NCBI GenBank assembly: GCA_963746825.1
Contig: CAVVCU010000003.1
Location: 362,952 to 426,951 of the forward strand
Direction: 5' to 3'
DNA: 64,000 nucleotides
Source of the DNA: JACVRW01 sp963746825
GTDB taxonomy: Bacteria; Actinomycetota; Thermoleophilia; Solirubrobacterales; Thermoleophilaceae
Position numbers and translations under genes: made by a program. The notes under the pieces were generated by a model, which was not told the origin of the DNA, ran no database searches, and worked only from the letters and a program-made list of their open reading frames with translations. Of this stretch, positions 24,462 to 33,170 are shown in pieces (within the stretch, counting starts at the first letter, position 1; the number at the start of each line of letters is the position of its first letter).

Positions 24462-25669
24462 TGGAGCCGACGGCCACCGCCACCAGCTCGGCGCCCCCTC
24501 GGCAGGGGCGGCGGCGGCCGCGCTGGCTCGCGGCCGTGATTCCCCTGGTGATCCTGGCGGGCGCCATCGGCCTCTTCGTGGCGCTCGACGCGCCCGGGCT
24601 CGACCGCGTTGGCGTGCCGGTGGAGGAGCTGGCCGTGGAACGCACGCTCCTGCGTCCGGGTGAGATCGAGCTGCAGCTGCGAAACGACGGCCCCGACCCG
24701 GTCGAGGTCCGCCAGGCCATCGTCAACGACGGCTTCGCCGACTTCACCCAGTCCGACGACCAGATCGGCCGCCTCGGCGGCGACAGCGTGACCGTGCAGT
24801 ACCCCTGGATCGAGGGTCAGGCCTACGAGGTGGTGCTGCTCACGTCCACCGGCGCGACGGTCCCGCACGAGATCGACGCCGCCACCGAGAGCCCCGACGC
24901 CGACCTCGGCTTCTATGGGTTGATGGCCCTGATCGGCATCTACGTCGGCGTGATCCCGGTGGCCATCGGGATGCTGTGGCTGCCCTGGATGCGGACCATG
25001 GACGCCCGCTGGATGCGCTTCCTCATGGCCCTGACCATCGGGCTGCTCGCCTTCCTCGGCATCGATGCCCTGCTCGAGGGCAGTGAGCTCGCGGGGGAGG
25101 GTCCGGCCGTGTTCGGCGGCGCTGCGTTGGTGTTTCTGGGGGCGGTGGGCGCCTACCTCGCTCTGGCCGGCGTCGACGCGTGGCTGCGCGGCCGCCGCAG
25201 CAGCGGGGAGTCGGGCTACCGCGCGGCCTTCCTCGTGGCGCTCGGCATCGGCCTGCACAACCTCGGCGAGGGGCTGGCGATCGGCTCGGCCTACGCCGTG
25301 GGCTCGCTCGCGCTGGGGGCCGCTCTGGTGGTGGGCTTCGCGCTGCACAACACCACCGAGGGCCTGGCCATCGTGGCCCCCGCGGCGCGCGAGGGCAAGG
25401 TGTCCTTGTGGCGCCTGGCCGGCCTCGGCCTGCTGGCCGGCGCCCCCGCAGTGCTGGGCGCCTGGATCGGCGCCTCGGCCTTCCACCCGAGCGTGGCAGG
25501 GCTCATGTTCGGCATAGGGGCGGGCGCCATCGCTCAGGTGATCGTCCAGATCACGCCTTCGCTGCGCGACCGCGAGGGTGGCGGGCCGCTGCTTAGCCCG
25601 CTCGTGGCCGGCGGGCTGCTCAGCGGCCTGCTGGTGATGTACGTGACCGGCCTGATGGTGAGCGTTTGA
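24461..25669 (+). CDS. ZIP-family metal transporter with extracytoplasmic N-terminal domain
   Basis: This is a ~402-residue membrane protein. After one N-terminal transmembrane helix (~22-42) comes a ~110-residue beta-rich domain (VERTLLRPGEIELQLRNDG, cupredoxin- or Ig-like), then about eight helices with the two ZIP metal-site motifs HNLGEGLAIG and HNTTEGLAI. ZIP proteins move divalent metals into the cytoplasm. The extra domain ahead of the ZIP core is unusual and may cooperate with the co-translated multicopper oxidase. The regulator gene follows with overlap. Confidence 0.85.
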   Translation: MEPTATATSSAPPRQGRRRPRWLAAVIPLVILAGAIGLFVALDAPGLDRVGVPVEELAVERTLLRPGEIELQLRNDGPDPVEVRQAIVNDGFADFTQSDDQIGRLGGDSVTVQYPWIEGQAYEVVLLTSTGATVPHEIDAATESPDADLGFYGLMALIGIYVGVIPVAIGMLWLPWMRTMDARWMRFLMALTIGLLAFLGIDALLEGSELAGEGPAVFGGAALVFLGAVGAYLALAGVDAWLRGRRSSGESGYRAAFLVALGIGLHNLGEGLAIGSAYAVGSLALGAALVVGFALHNTTEGLAIVAPAAREGKVSLWRLAGLGLLAGAPAVLGAWIGASAFHPSVAGLMFGIGAGAIAQVIVQITPSLRDREGGGPLLSPLVAGGLLSGLLVMYVTGLMVSV

Positions 25670-26337
25670 TGGCCACTCGCACCGAGCCCTCCCAGGCCGT
25701 CCAGGACTACGCCAAGGCGATCTGGTCGCTGGGCAGGCGCAGCGACGAGCCCGTGTCCACCTCGGCCATCGCCGAGCGCCTGGACGTGTCGCCGGCGTCG
25801 GCCTCGGCGATGGTCAAGCGCCTGGAAGCGATGGGCCTGGTGGTGCGCGAGCCCTACCACGGCGTTCGGCTCACCCGCGCGGGCGAGCGCCTCGCGCTCG
25901 AGGTCCTGCGCCACCACCGCCTGCTCGAGCTCTACCTGGCCGAGGCGCTGGGGATGTCCTGGGACCGCGTGCACGAGGAGGCCGAGGTGCTCGAGCACGC
26001 GATCTCACCGGAGCTCTCGGAGCTGATCGCGGCCAAGCTCGGCAACCCCACCCACGATCCCCACGGCGATCCCATACCCACGGCCGACGGCGAGATCGAC
26101 GAGGCCCCGACCCGCGCCCTCAGCGAGCTCGGCCCGGGCGAGCGCGGTCGCTTCACCCGCGTCTCCGACTCCAACCCGGACATGCTGCGCTACCTCTCGG
26201 GCCGCGGCATCGCGCCCGGCGACGAGCTCGAGCTGGTGGGCCACGAGCCGTTCGGCGGCCCGGTCACGGTGACCGTCAACGGGCGCGACCACGCGCTCGG
26301 CGACCAGCTCGCGCGAGCCATGCGCATCGAGCAGTAG
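25669..26337 (+). CDS. DtxR/MntR-family metal-dependent repressor
   Basis: This ~222-residue repressor has an N-terminal winged helix (VSTSAIAERLDVSPASASAM, then VKRLEAMGLVV), a dimerisation and metal-binding part (EVLRHHRLLELYLAEALGMS, EEAEVLEHAIS with the usual His/Glu/Asp ligands) and a C-terminal SH3-like FeoA domain (GDELELVGHEPFGGPVTV). The ATG at 25669 overlaps the ZIP stop. It probably represses the operon when Fe or Mn is sufficient. No palindromic operator was clear upstream of 23,415. Confidence 0.9.
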   Translation: MATRTEPSQAVQDYAKAIWSLGRRSDEPVSTSAIAERLDVSPASASAMVKRLEAMGLVVREPYHGVRLTRAGERLALEVLRHHRLLELYLAEALGMSWDRVHEEAEVLEHAISPELSELIAAKLGNPTHDPHGDPIPTADGEIDEAPTRALSELGPGERGRFTRVSDSNPDMLRYLSGRGIAPGDELELVGHEPFGGPVTVTVNGRDHALGDQLARAMRIEQ

Positions 26338-26376
26338 CCTTCGCGCATCGCACCGCTCGCTCAGCATTTCCAATCC

Positions 26377-26712
26377 GTGGTCGACTCGCTGCCCCCCGAC
26401 TGGAGCATGCTCGAGCTCGACCTGCGCATCTTCGACGAGGACCGCTACGTCGAGGCGGCCACGCTGCTCGTGCAGATCAACGCCATGCCCTACTCCGAGC
26501 ACGACTGGCACTGGCGCCTGCGCGCGGCCCGCGATTTCGGCCACGCGGCGGCCGCCGAGACGGTCCAGGGCACGCTGGGCCTGCTCGACAACGAGGGCAT
26601 CGAGGGGGAGATGGTCGTGCGCGAGGCGCGCTCGGGTCGGGTCGAGGTCACGCACATGTGGGGCCGGCCGGAGTCCGTGCGCCAGGAATTTCGCCAGCGC
26701 CGGGCCCAGTAG
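26377..26712 (+). CDS. hypothetical protein
   Basis: This ~111-residue protein has a GTG start at 26377; the frame is open back to the stop of the DtxR gene, so the true start could be slightly upstream at a rare codon. It has a balanced cytoplasmic composition (LPPDWSMLELDLRIFDEDRY, HWRLRAARDFGHAAAAETV). No family is recognised. It follows the metal-regulator gene in the same direction, but a promoter of its own cannot be excluded. Confidence 0.55.
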   Translation: MVDSLPPDWSMLELDLRIFDEDRYVEAATLLVQINAMPYSEHDWHWRLRAARDFGHAAAAETVQGTLGLLDNEGIEGEMVVREARSGRVEVTHMWGRPESVRQEFRQRRAQ

Positions 26713-26717
26713 CGCCC

Positions 26718-27029
26718 GTGGCCCGCGTGGCCCTGCTGTGCCCCGATCTGCTGTTCGGCTCGCGCCTGCGCAGCGCGCTCGAAGGGGCCGGTCACGAGGT
26801 GCTGCCCCCGGACGCCGAGGCCGACGTCCTGGTGGTGGACCTGACCGACGACGCCGAGTCGCGCGTGGCCGCGGCGGGCGGTGCCTCCGTGCCGGTGCTC
26901 GGCTTCTACGCCCACGTGGAGCAGGATGTCCGCCAGGCGGCCGAGGCCGCGGGCTTCACGCGCGTGGTGCCGCGGTCGCGCATGGCCCGCGAGGGCCCGG
27001 CGCTCGTGGAAGCGCTGCTCGCTCCCTAG
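26718..27029 (+). CDS. small receiver-like (CheY-fold) protein
   Basis: This 103-residue protein has alternating strands and helices (ARVALLCPDLLFGSRLRSAL, EADVLVVDLTDDAES, VPVLGFYAHVEQDVRQAAE, then a C-terminal helix). It resembles a response-regulator receiver in which the acceptor Asp is at VVDLTDD but the N-terminal acidic pair and the conserved Lys are not obvious. It is likely a pseudo-receiver. It follows the previous small gene by 5 bp and overlaps the convergent binding-protein gene by 4 bp. Confidence 0.5.
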   Translation: MARVALLCPDLLFGSRLRSALEGAGHEVLPPDAEADVLVVDLTDDAESRVAAAGGASVPVLGFYAHVEQDVRQAAEAAGFTRVVPRSRMAREGPALVEALLAP

Positions 27030-27928
27030 GGAGGCGGGAAGGCCCGCCGCACATCCGGGGGCCGCTCGAGGATCCCGAAGCGGGCGTCGAAGCGCGCCCA
27101 GCCTCTCAGCGCTTCGCGATCGAGCACGATCGGCGGCCGCAGCGCCGGCGCCACCGCGTCGAGCTGCGCCCGCACCAGCGCCTCATCGGCCCCCGACGCC
27201 TCGACCAGGCCGGCCACGGTGGCAGGGCGGTCGGCCAGGGCGGCGCGGGTTCCCTCGGCCAGGGTCTCGAGCAGCATTTCGTAACGCTCCCGATCGCCCT
27301 CCCAGGCTTCCCGCGAGGTCGCCAGCACCAGCTCCGGATAGCGCGGCGCGCCGTAGTCGTCGACCCGGAACTCCCGGGTCCGCACGCCACGCTCGCGCAG
27401 GGCCACCCCCTCCACGTTCCAGAACGACACCACCCCATCCACCCGTCCCGCGATCAGGCTGGGCACCGCCGAGAAGCCGATGGTCACGCGGTCGACACGG
27501 TCGAAGTCGCCGCCGTCGGCCTCGACCACCGCGCGCAGCACCGCGTTGTCGGAGGCCAGCCCGGTCACGCCCACGCGCCGGCCCTCGAGGTCCCGCGGGC
27601 GCCGGATGCCCGGGCGGGTGATGACCGCCGCCAGCGGTCTTTGGACCAGCGCGCCGATCCCCACCAGATCCCGGCCGGCCTGGCGGGCGAGGCCGAGATC
27701 GTGGATGTCGACCACCGCCACGTCGGCGCGGCCGGCGCCGAGCAGCTTGAGCGAATCGGTCGACGACGAGGGCACCCGCACCTCCAGGTCGCCGCCCTCC
27801 CGCAGAGCCCCGTAGATCCCCGCGTGCGCCGGGTTGGGCTGGAAGTCGAGGGCCAGCGTCAGGGGCTCATTCGGGGCGTCGTCAGAGCATCCGGCCAGCA
27901 GGCCCGCGGCGAGCAGCAGGAGGAGCAT
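27026..27928 (-). CDS. ABC-type substrate-binding lipoprotein, NMT1/ThiY-like
   Basis: This ~300-residue lipoprotein has a signal and lipobox (LLLLLAAGLLAGC). It belongs to the NMT1/THI5-like family, which binds pyrimidine thiamine precursors or similar small molecules; LALDFQPNPAHAGIYGALRE after the lipobox and VGVTGLASDNAVLRAVVE are diagnostic. No permease or ATPase gene is adjacent, so its transporter must be elsewhere. The start could also be the GTG at 27937. It is divergent from fbiC, with 58 bp between. Confidence 0.85.
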   Translation of the reverse strand: MLLLLLAAGLLAGCSDDAPNEPLTLALDFQPNPAHAGIYGALREGGDLEVRVPSSSTDSLKLLGAGRADVAVVDIHDLGLARQAGRDLVGIGALVQRPLAAVITRPGIRRPRDLEGRRVGVTGLASDNAVLRAVVEADGGDFDRVDRVTIGFSAVPSLIAGRVDGVVSFWNVEGVALRERGVRTREFRVDDYGAPRYPELVLATSREAWEGDRERYEMLLETLAEGTRAALADRPATVAGLVEASGADEALVRAQLDAVAPALRPPIVLDREALRGWARFDARFGILERPPDVRRAFPPP

Positions 27929-27986
27929 TCGGCGCACGGCGGCGAACCCTAGGCCCGCCGGGGACCGTCCGTACACTCCGGACCCG

Positions 27987-30251
27987 ATGCGGCGGGTCAC
28001 CTTCTCACGCAATTTCACGCTCTCGCTGTCGCGGACCTGTCAGTGCTACTGCAAGTACTGCGCGTTCGCGACGCACCGGGCGCACCTCTACTCGCCCCCG
28101 GAGGTCGAGGGGATCCTCGACGACGCCTCCCGCCGCGGTGCGAAGGAGCTGCTCGTGCTCACCGGCGAACGGCCCGAGGTCAACGCCGAGGTGGCGGCGC
28201 GGCTGGCGGAGTACGGCCACCCGGACTTCACCTCCTACGTCGCGTGGGCCTGTGAGCGTGCGCTGGAGCGGGGCATGCTGCCTCACACCAACCTCGGTGC
28301 TCTCTCGCGCGAGGACCTCGCCCGGCTGCGCGAGGTCACCGCCTCGCAGGGCCTGATGCTGGAGTCGATCAACCCCGGGCTGGTGGTCCACCAGGGCTCG
28401 CCCACCAAGCACCCGGCGGTGCGACTGGAGACGATCAGGGCTGCCGGCGAGCTGCGCATTCCCTTCACCAGCGGGATCCTGGTGGGCATCGGCGAGACCC
28501 CGGCCGAGCGCATCGAGGCGCTGGAGGCGCTGGCCGAGCTCCAGCGCGAGCACGGCCACATCCAGGAGATCATCCTGCAGAACTTCGTGGCCCATCCCCG
28601 CTACTACGGGGCCGAACCGGCGCAGATCGCCGACGAATCTCAGCGTGGCGAGCGCGGGCCGGGCGACGAGCTGCCCGCCCCGGCCTGGTCCACACCCATC
28701 AGTCTCGACGACATGCGCACGCTGGTGCGCGAGTGCCGGCGCCTGATGCCCGATGTGGGGGTGCAGATCCCGCCCAACCTCTCGGACTGGTGGCTGCCGC
28801 TGGTGGAGGAGGGCGCCACCGACCTGGGTGGGCTCTCGGCCAACGGCGACCACATCTCGCCCGAGCACCCCTTCCCCTCGGTGCACCGCATGCGCAAGGA
28901 GCTCGCGCCGCGCGGCTACGCGCTGACCGAGCGGCTGTGCGTCTACCCGCAGTACATGGACCCGGGCTGGCTCGAGCAGGGGGTGCTCGACCTCATCAAG
29001 CTGAAGTTCTGGAGCTTCATCCCTCGGCGCGGATCAGGACGCAGGGAGGAGCGGCCCATCCGCCGCGAGCTGGTGGCGGGCGCTGTGGCCCGGGCCCGCG
29101 ACGACCACCCGCTCAGCGCCGACGAGCTGACGGCGCTGTTCGCCGAGACCCGGCCCGAGGCCATCGAGGACATGCGCCAGGCCGCCGACGAGCTGCGCCG
29201 CGAGCTGGCGGGGGAGACCGTGACCTTCGTGGTCAACCGCAACATCAACGTGTCCAACATCTGCATCGTCGGCTGCGCCTTCTGCGGCTTCGGCCAGGGC
29301 CGGCGCTCGCCCGACGCCTACGAGCACTCCGAAGCCGACTTCGTCGGCCGCGTCGAGGAGGCGGTCGCGTTCGGGGCCAGCGAGATCTGCATGCAGTCGG
29401 GCATCCACCCCGAGTGGACGATCGAGGATTACGAGGGTTGGCTGCGGCTGGCCAAGCGCACGGCGCCCGACATCCACCTTCACGCCTACTCGCCGATGGA
29501 GATCGACGCGATGGCCGCCGATCTGCCCCTGGCCGAGGTGTTCGCGCGGCTCAAGGACGCCGGCCTGGGCTCCACGCCGGGCACCGCGGCCGAGGTTCTG
29601 CACGACGGCGTTCGCCAGCGCATCTCGCCCAACAAGCTGCCGGTGGCGCGCTGGGTCGAGATCATCGAGGCCTCCCACGCGGCCGGGCTGCGCTCGACCG
29701 TGACCGTGATGTTCGGCCACATCGAGGAGCCATGGGAGCTCGCCGAGCACATGCGCGTGGTGCGCGAGCTGCAGGCCCGCACGGGCGGCTTCACCGAGTT
29801 CGTGCCGCTGTCCTTCATCCCCTTCCACACCCTGCTGGGTCGCACGCACGGGATCGAGGAGATCTCCCGCGATGACAACCTCAAGCACACCGCCGCGTTC
29901 CGGCTCGCGCTCGGCAGGTCGATACCGAGCCTCCAGGCCAGCTGGGTGAAGATGGGCCTCGAGCTCGCCACCGAGGCTCTGCGCTGGGGGGTCAACGACC
30001 TCGGCGGCACGCTCATGGAGGAGTCGATCTCGCGCATGGCCGGCTCCGAGCACGGCGTTCGCCTGGAGCCGGACGACCTGGTGGGCGCGGCGCACGCTGC
30101 GGGCCGCCCGGCCGCCGAGCGCGACACGCTCTACGCGATACGGCGCTCGCTACGAACTGCCGGTGGCGGCTTAGCTACTGCTCGACGAAGTAGGTGCCGC
30201 TGCCCTGGCCGCTGGAGAACCAGCGGCTGGTCACGGTCTTCTTGCGGGTGA
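27987..30251 (+). CDS. fbiC: FbiC, F0 synthase (fused CofG-CofH)
   Basis: This ~754-residue protein fuses two radical-SAM halves that build the F420 chromophore F0 from tyrosine and 5-amino-6-ribitylamino-uracil. The first cluster is C18-x3-C22-x2-C25 (CQCYCKYC), the second CIVGCAFC in the C-terminal half. Other landmarks are ESINPGLVVHQGSPTKHP and MEESISRMAGSEHG. The fused form is typical of actinobacteria. The ATG at 27987 has a TACACT box 9 nt upstream. The tail after RRSLRTAGGG is Arg/Ser-rich and overlaps the convergent mmsA end by 77 bp; a frameshift close to the natural stop is likely. Confidence 0.95.
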   Translation: MRRVTFSRNFTLSLSRTCQCYCKYCAFATHRAHLYSPPEVEGILDDASRRGAKELLVLTGERPEVNAEVAARLAEYGHPDFTSYVAWACERALERGMLPHTNLGALSREDLARLREVTASQGLMLESINPGLVVHQGSPTKHPAVRLETIRAAGELRIPFTSGILVGIGETPAERIEALEALAELQREHGHIQEIILQNFVAHPRYYGAEPAQIADESQRGERGPGDELPAPAWSTPISLDDMRTLVRECRRLMPDVGVQIPPNLSDWWLPLVEEGATDLGGLSANGDHISPEHPFPSVHRMRKELAPRGYALTERLCVYPQYMDPGWLEQGVLDLIKLKFWSFIPRRGSGRREERPIRRELVAGAVARARDDHPLSADELTALFAETRPEAIEDMRQAADELRRELAGETVTFVVNRNINVSNICIVGCAFCGFGQGRRSPDAYEHSEADFVGRVEEAVAFGASEICMQSGIHPEWTIEDYEGWLRLAKRTAPDIHLHAYSPMEIDAMAADLPLAEVFARLKDAGLGSTPGTAAEVLHDGVRQRISPNKLPVARWVEIIEASHAAGLRSTVTVMFGHIEEPWELAEHMRVVRELQARTGGFTEFVPLSFIPFHTLLGRTHGIEEISRDDNLKHTAAFRLALGRSIPSLQASWVKMGLELATEALRWGVNDLGGTLMEESISRMAGSEHGVRLEPDDLVGAAHAAGRPAAERDTLYAIRRSLRTAGGGLATARRSRCRCPGRWRTSGWSRSSCG

Positions 30252-31689
30252 AGAAGTCGACGGCGTCGGGGCCGTGGGCGTGGAGGTCGCCGAGGAAGGA
30301 GTCCTTCCAGCCCGAGAAGGGGAAGAAGGCCACCGGCGCGGCCACGCCGATGTTCACGCCGATCATGCCCGCCTCGACCTCGTGGCGGTAGCGGCGCACC
30401 GAGGCGCCGGACTCGGAGAAGATCGAGGTGCCGTTGCCGAACTTGCTGGCGTTCACCACCTCGATCGCCTCGTCGAGGGTCTCGACGTTCACGATGGAGA
30501 GCACGGGCCCGAAGATCTCCTCGCGGACCATCTCGGAGTCGGGGTCCACCTGGTCGAGGATGGTGGGGCCGACGTAAGCCCCGCCCGGGTCGAGGCCAGC
30601 GCCGGCGGGGGTGCGGCCGTCGACCGCCAGACGGGCACCGTCGGTCACGCCCCGGTCGATGGCCTGCAGGATGCGGTCGCGCGCCAGGGGGGACACCACG
30701 GGGCCCACCTCGGTGGTCTCGTCGTTGCCGTCGCCCACGCGCAGAGCCTCGGTCGCCTCGCAGAGCTGCGCCATCAGCCGGTCGTGGGCCTTGCCCACCG
30801 TCACCACCACCGATCCGGCCATGCAGCGCTGCCCCGCGGCGCCGAAGGCCGAGCCGATGATCCCCGGCACGGTCTTCTCGATCACCGCGTCGGGCATCAC
30901 CACCATGTGGTTCTTCGCCCCGCCCAGCGCCTGGACGCGCTTCTTGGTCTTGGCCGCCGTCTCGTAGACGATCCGGGCCACGGGGGCCGAGCCGACGAAC
31001 GACACGGCATCGATGCCCGGATGTTCGAGGATTCCCTCCACCACCTCGCGGTCGCCGTTCACGAGGTTGACCACCCCGGGCGGCAGCTCGAGGGAGTCGA
31101 GCACCTCGAAGGCGATCTGCTGGGTCAGCGGCACGAGCTCCGAGGGCTTGAGCACGAAGGTGTTGCCGCACGCGATCGCGAAGGGCAGGAACCAGAACGG
31201 GACCATGGCGGGAAAGTTGAAGGGGACGATCGCCGCACAGACCCCGACCGGCTGGCGCACGGTCTCGGCGTCGACGTTGCGCGACACGTCCTCGATGATT
31301 CGCCCCTGCATGGTCGTCGGGACCGCACAGGCCGCCTCGACCATCTCGATCATGCGCGCCACCTCGGCGCGGGCATCGGCGATCGTCTTGCCCATCTCGG
31401 TGGTCACCGACCGGGCCAGCTCCTCGCGGCGCGCGTCGAGGCCGGCGCGCAGCTCGAACATGCGCCGCCCGCGCTCGATCACGCTCACGGCCCGCCAGGC
31501 CGGCAGCGCCTCACGCGCGGCGTGCACCGCGGCATCGAGATCGGCGACCGAGGACAACGGAACGCGTGCCAGGACCTCTCCGCTGGCCGGGTTGGTCACG
31601 TCGAGCGCCTCGGTCGACGACGTGGGCGTCCACTGGCCCCCGATGTAGTTGTCCAGCAGGCTTACTTCCGTTATCCCTTGAATCGCCAT
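30175..31689 (-). CDS. mmsA: methylmalonate-semialdehyde dehydrogenase (CoA-acylating)
   Basis: This 504-residue aldehyde dehydrogenase converts methylmalonate semialdehyde to propionyl-CoA in valine and inositol breakdown. Motifs are IVPFNFPAMVPFWFLPFAIA, VSFVGSAPVARIVYETAA, ALGGAKNHMVVMPDA and the catalytic Cys in GAAGQRCMAGS; the AAGQRCMA context is MmsA-specific. The ATG at 31689 has a TAGCAT box 9 nt upstream. Propionyl-CoA from this reaction could enter through the carboxyltransferase encoded at 41.7 kb. Confidence 0.93.
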   Translation of the reverse strand: MAIQGITEVSLLDNYIGGQWTPTSSTEALDVTNPASGEVLARVPLSSVADLDAAVHAAREALPAWRAVSVIERGRRMFELRAGLDARREELARSVTTEMGKTIADARAEVARMIEMVEAACAVPTTMQGRIIEDVSRNVDAETVRQPVGVCAAIVPFNFPAMVPFWFLPFAIACGNTFVLKPSELVPLTQQIAFEVLDSLELPPGVVNLVNGDREVVEGILEHPGIDAVSFVGSAPVARIVYETAAKTKKRVQALGGAKNHMVVMPDAVIEKTVPGIIGSAFGAAGQRCMAGSVVVTVGKAHDRLMAQLCEATEALRVGDGNDETTEVGPVVSPLARDRILQAIDRGVTDGARLAVDGRTPAGAGLDPGGAYVGPTILDQVDPDSEMVREEIFGPVLSIVNVETLDEAIEVVNASKFGNGTSIFSESGASVRRYRHEVEAGMIGVNIGVAAPVAFFPFSGWKDSFLGDLHAHGPDAVDFFTRKKTVTSRWFSSGQGSGTYFVEQ

Positions 31690-31741
31690 GTTGCTCGCAT
31701 GCTAAGGGGCCGCGCCGGCAAAGGGCACCGATTGGGCGGCC

Positions 31742-32506
31742 TCAGCGAAAGAGGTCGAGCTCGCGAGGGCGGCGCAGCGCGGCCGCTCCGGGCCCGTCCG
31801 CCTGCGTGACGAAGCGCTCCAGTCCACGCACCAGCACCACCGGCCGGCGCGAGTCCTTGGCCCGGGCCAGATCGGCGGCGCCGGCCACGGCGTCGGCGAT
31901 GGCGATGGCCGTGGCGTGCAGGGTTCGCCCGTACGCGTCGGGACGGCCGGCCCAGGCATCGAGGGGCTCGAGGCCCGCCACGCCGAGCGCCACGTCGGTC
32001 TGGCCCAGGCGCCAAGCGCGGCCGAAGGAGTCGGCGATCACCACGGCGGGGCGAACGCCCAGGGCGTCGCCGAGAGCAGCGCGAAGCCGGCGCGCCGACC
32101 CGTCGGGATCGCTGGGGAGCAGGACCAGCTCGCCCTCCTGCGACGCGTTGGACTGATCGATGCCGGCGTTGGCGCACACGAAGCCGTGGTGGGTCTGGCA
32201 GATGAACATTCCGTCGTGAGCGCGCAGCACCTCGGCCGACTCGTCGAGCACCGCCTGCACCAGTCGCGGGTTCTTGCCGCCGTGCTCGCGGGCCAGTTCG
32301 CTCGCCCGCTCGCCGGGCTCGATCTCGGCCAGGCGGCGTAGGCGACCCTCGGCCTTGGAGACGACCTTCTGCGCCACCACAAGCACGTCGCCGCCGGCGA
32401 GGTCCGCCGGCGCGGCCGCGGCGATCAGTCCCGCCAGGTCGTCGCCCGGGCGCACCTCGGGAAGCGCGTCGAGGGCGCGCACGAGCAGCTCGTCCGCGGC
32501 GGCCAT
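31742..32506 (-). CDS. cofE: coenzyme F420-0:L-glutamate ligase (CofE)
   Basis: This ~254-residue enzyme adds glutamate residues to F420-0 using GTP. Conserved parts are VLVVAQKVVSKAEGRLRRL, CQTHHGFVCANAGIDQSN and VVIADSFGRAWRLGQTDVAL, which provide nucleotide and metal ligands. It is the stand-alone CofE form, without the C-terminal nitroreductase-like domain fused in mycobacterial FbiB. It is last in the fgd-SDR-cofD-cofC-cofE operon; the start ATG lies 1 bp from the cofC stop. Confidence 0.93.
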   Translation of the reverse strand: MAAADELLVRALDALPEVRPGDDLAGLIAAAAPADLAGGDVLVVAQKVVSKAEGRLRRLAEIEPGERASELAREHGGKNPRLVQAVLDESAEVLRAHDGMFICQTHHGFVCANAGIDQSNASQEGELVLLPSDPDGSARRLRAALGDALGVRPAVVIADSFGRAWRLGQTDVALGVAGLEPLDAWAGRPDAYGRTLHATAIAIADAVAGAADLARAKDSRRPVVLVRGLERFVTQADGPGAAALRRPRELDLFR

Positions 32507-32507
32507 G

Positions 32508-33170
32508 CTAGGCCGGGAGGGCTTCGCGGCGCAGCGCGCTGCGGGTATGAGGGGCTTGGCCGGGGCTGCTCTCGAGCACCCGCACGAGCGCGTCCAGGTC
32601 ATCCCCCGTGTCGATGTCGAGCGTCAGCGAGGGGAGGGGCTCCACGGCGTGGGCCCTGCCCGTCGCGCGGGCGGACTCGACGTGACGCTCGCGGCTGCCC
32701 GGCCCGAAGCTCGGCGCTATGGCGTCGGGGGGCTGGAGCAGCAGGGCGTTGGTGCCCTCGCCGTGGCGGTCGGGCACCACGACGATCCCGAGCTGCTCGG
32801 CGTCCGCTCGGGCCAGCAGGGCCTCCAGCTCGGCCGCAGCGAGCAGCGGGGTGTCCCCGGGCACGAGCAGCACTCGCTCGAACCCCTTGGCCTGGGCGTG
32901 GCGTATGCCGAGCGTGGCCGCGGCCGACTGTCCCGCTCGCTCGGTGTCGAGCACCACCTCGGCTCCCGATTGCCGTGCGGCCGCGGCGGCACGCTCGTCG
33001 GCGGTGACCACGGCCACGCCGTCGAGACCCGACGTGCGGCCGAGCGCGGCCAGTACGTCGGACACCATGGCCTGGGCCAGCGACTCACGCGATCCGCCCG
33101 GGAGCGCCGGCGCGAGCCGCTGCTTGGCCGCGCCGAAGGTCTTCACCGGGAGGATGGCGAGCGTGCTCAT
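32508..33170 (-). CDS. cofC: 2-phospho-L-lactate/PEP guanylyltransferase (CofC/FbiD)
   Basis: This ~220-residue nucleotidyltransferase activates phospholactate or phosphoenolpyruvate with GTP for F420 side-chain assembly. Motifs are LAILPVKTFGAAKQRLAPAL at the N-terminus, LLVPGDTPLLAAAELEALL with the metal Asp, and DRHGEGTNALLLQPPDAI. The ATG at 33170 overlaps the cofD stop (ATGA), so translation of the two is coupled. Confidence 0.93.
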   Translation of the reverse strand: MSTLAILPVKTFGAAKQRLAPALPGGSRESLAQAMVSDVLAALGRTSGLDGVAVVTADERAAAAARQSGAEVVLDTERAGQSAAATLGIRHAQAKGFERVLLVPGDTPLLAAAELEALLARADAEQLGIVVVPDRHGEGTNALLLQPPDAIAPSFGPGSRERHVESARATGRAHAVEPLPSLTLDIDTGDDLDALVRVLESSPGQAPHTRSALRREALPA

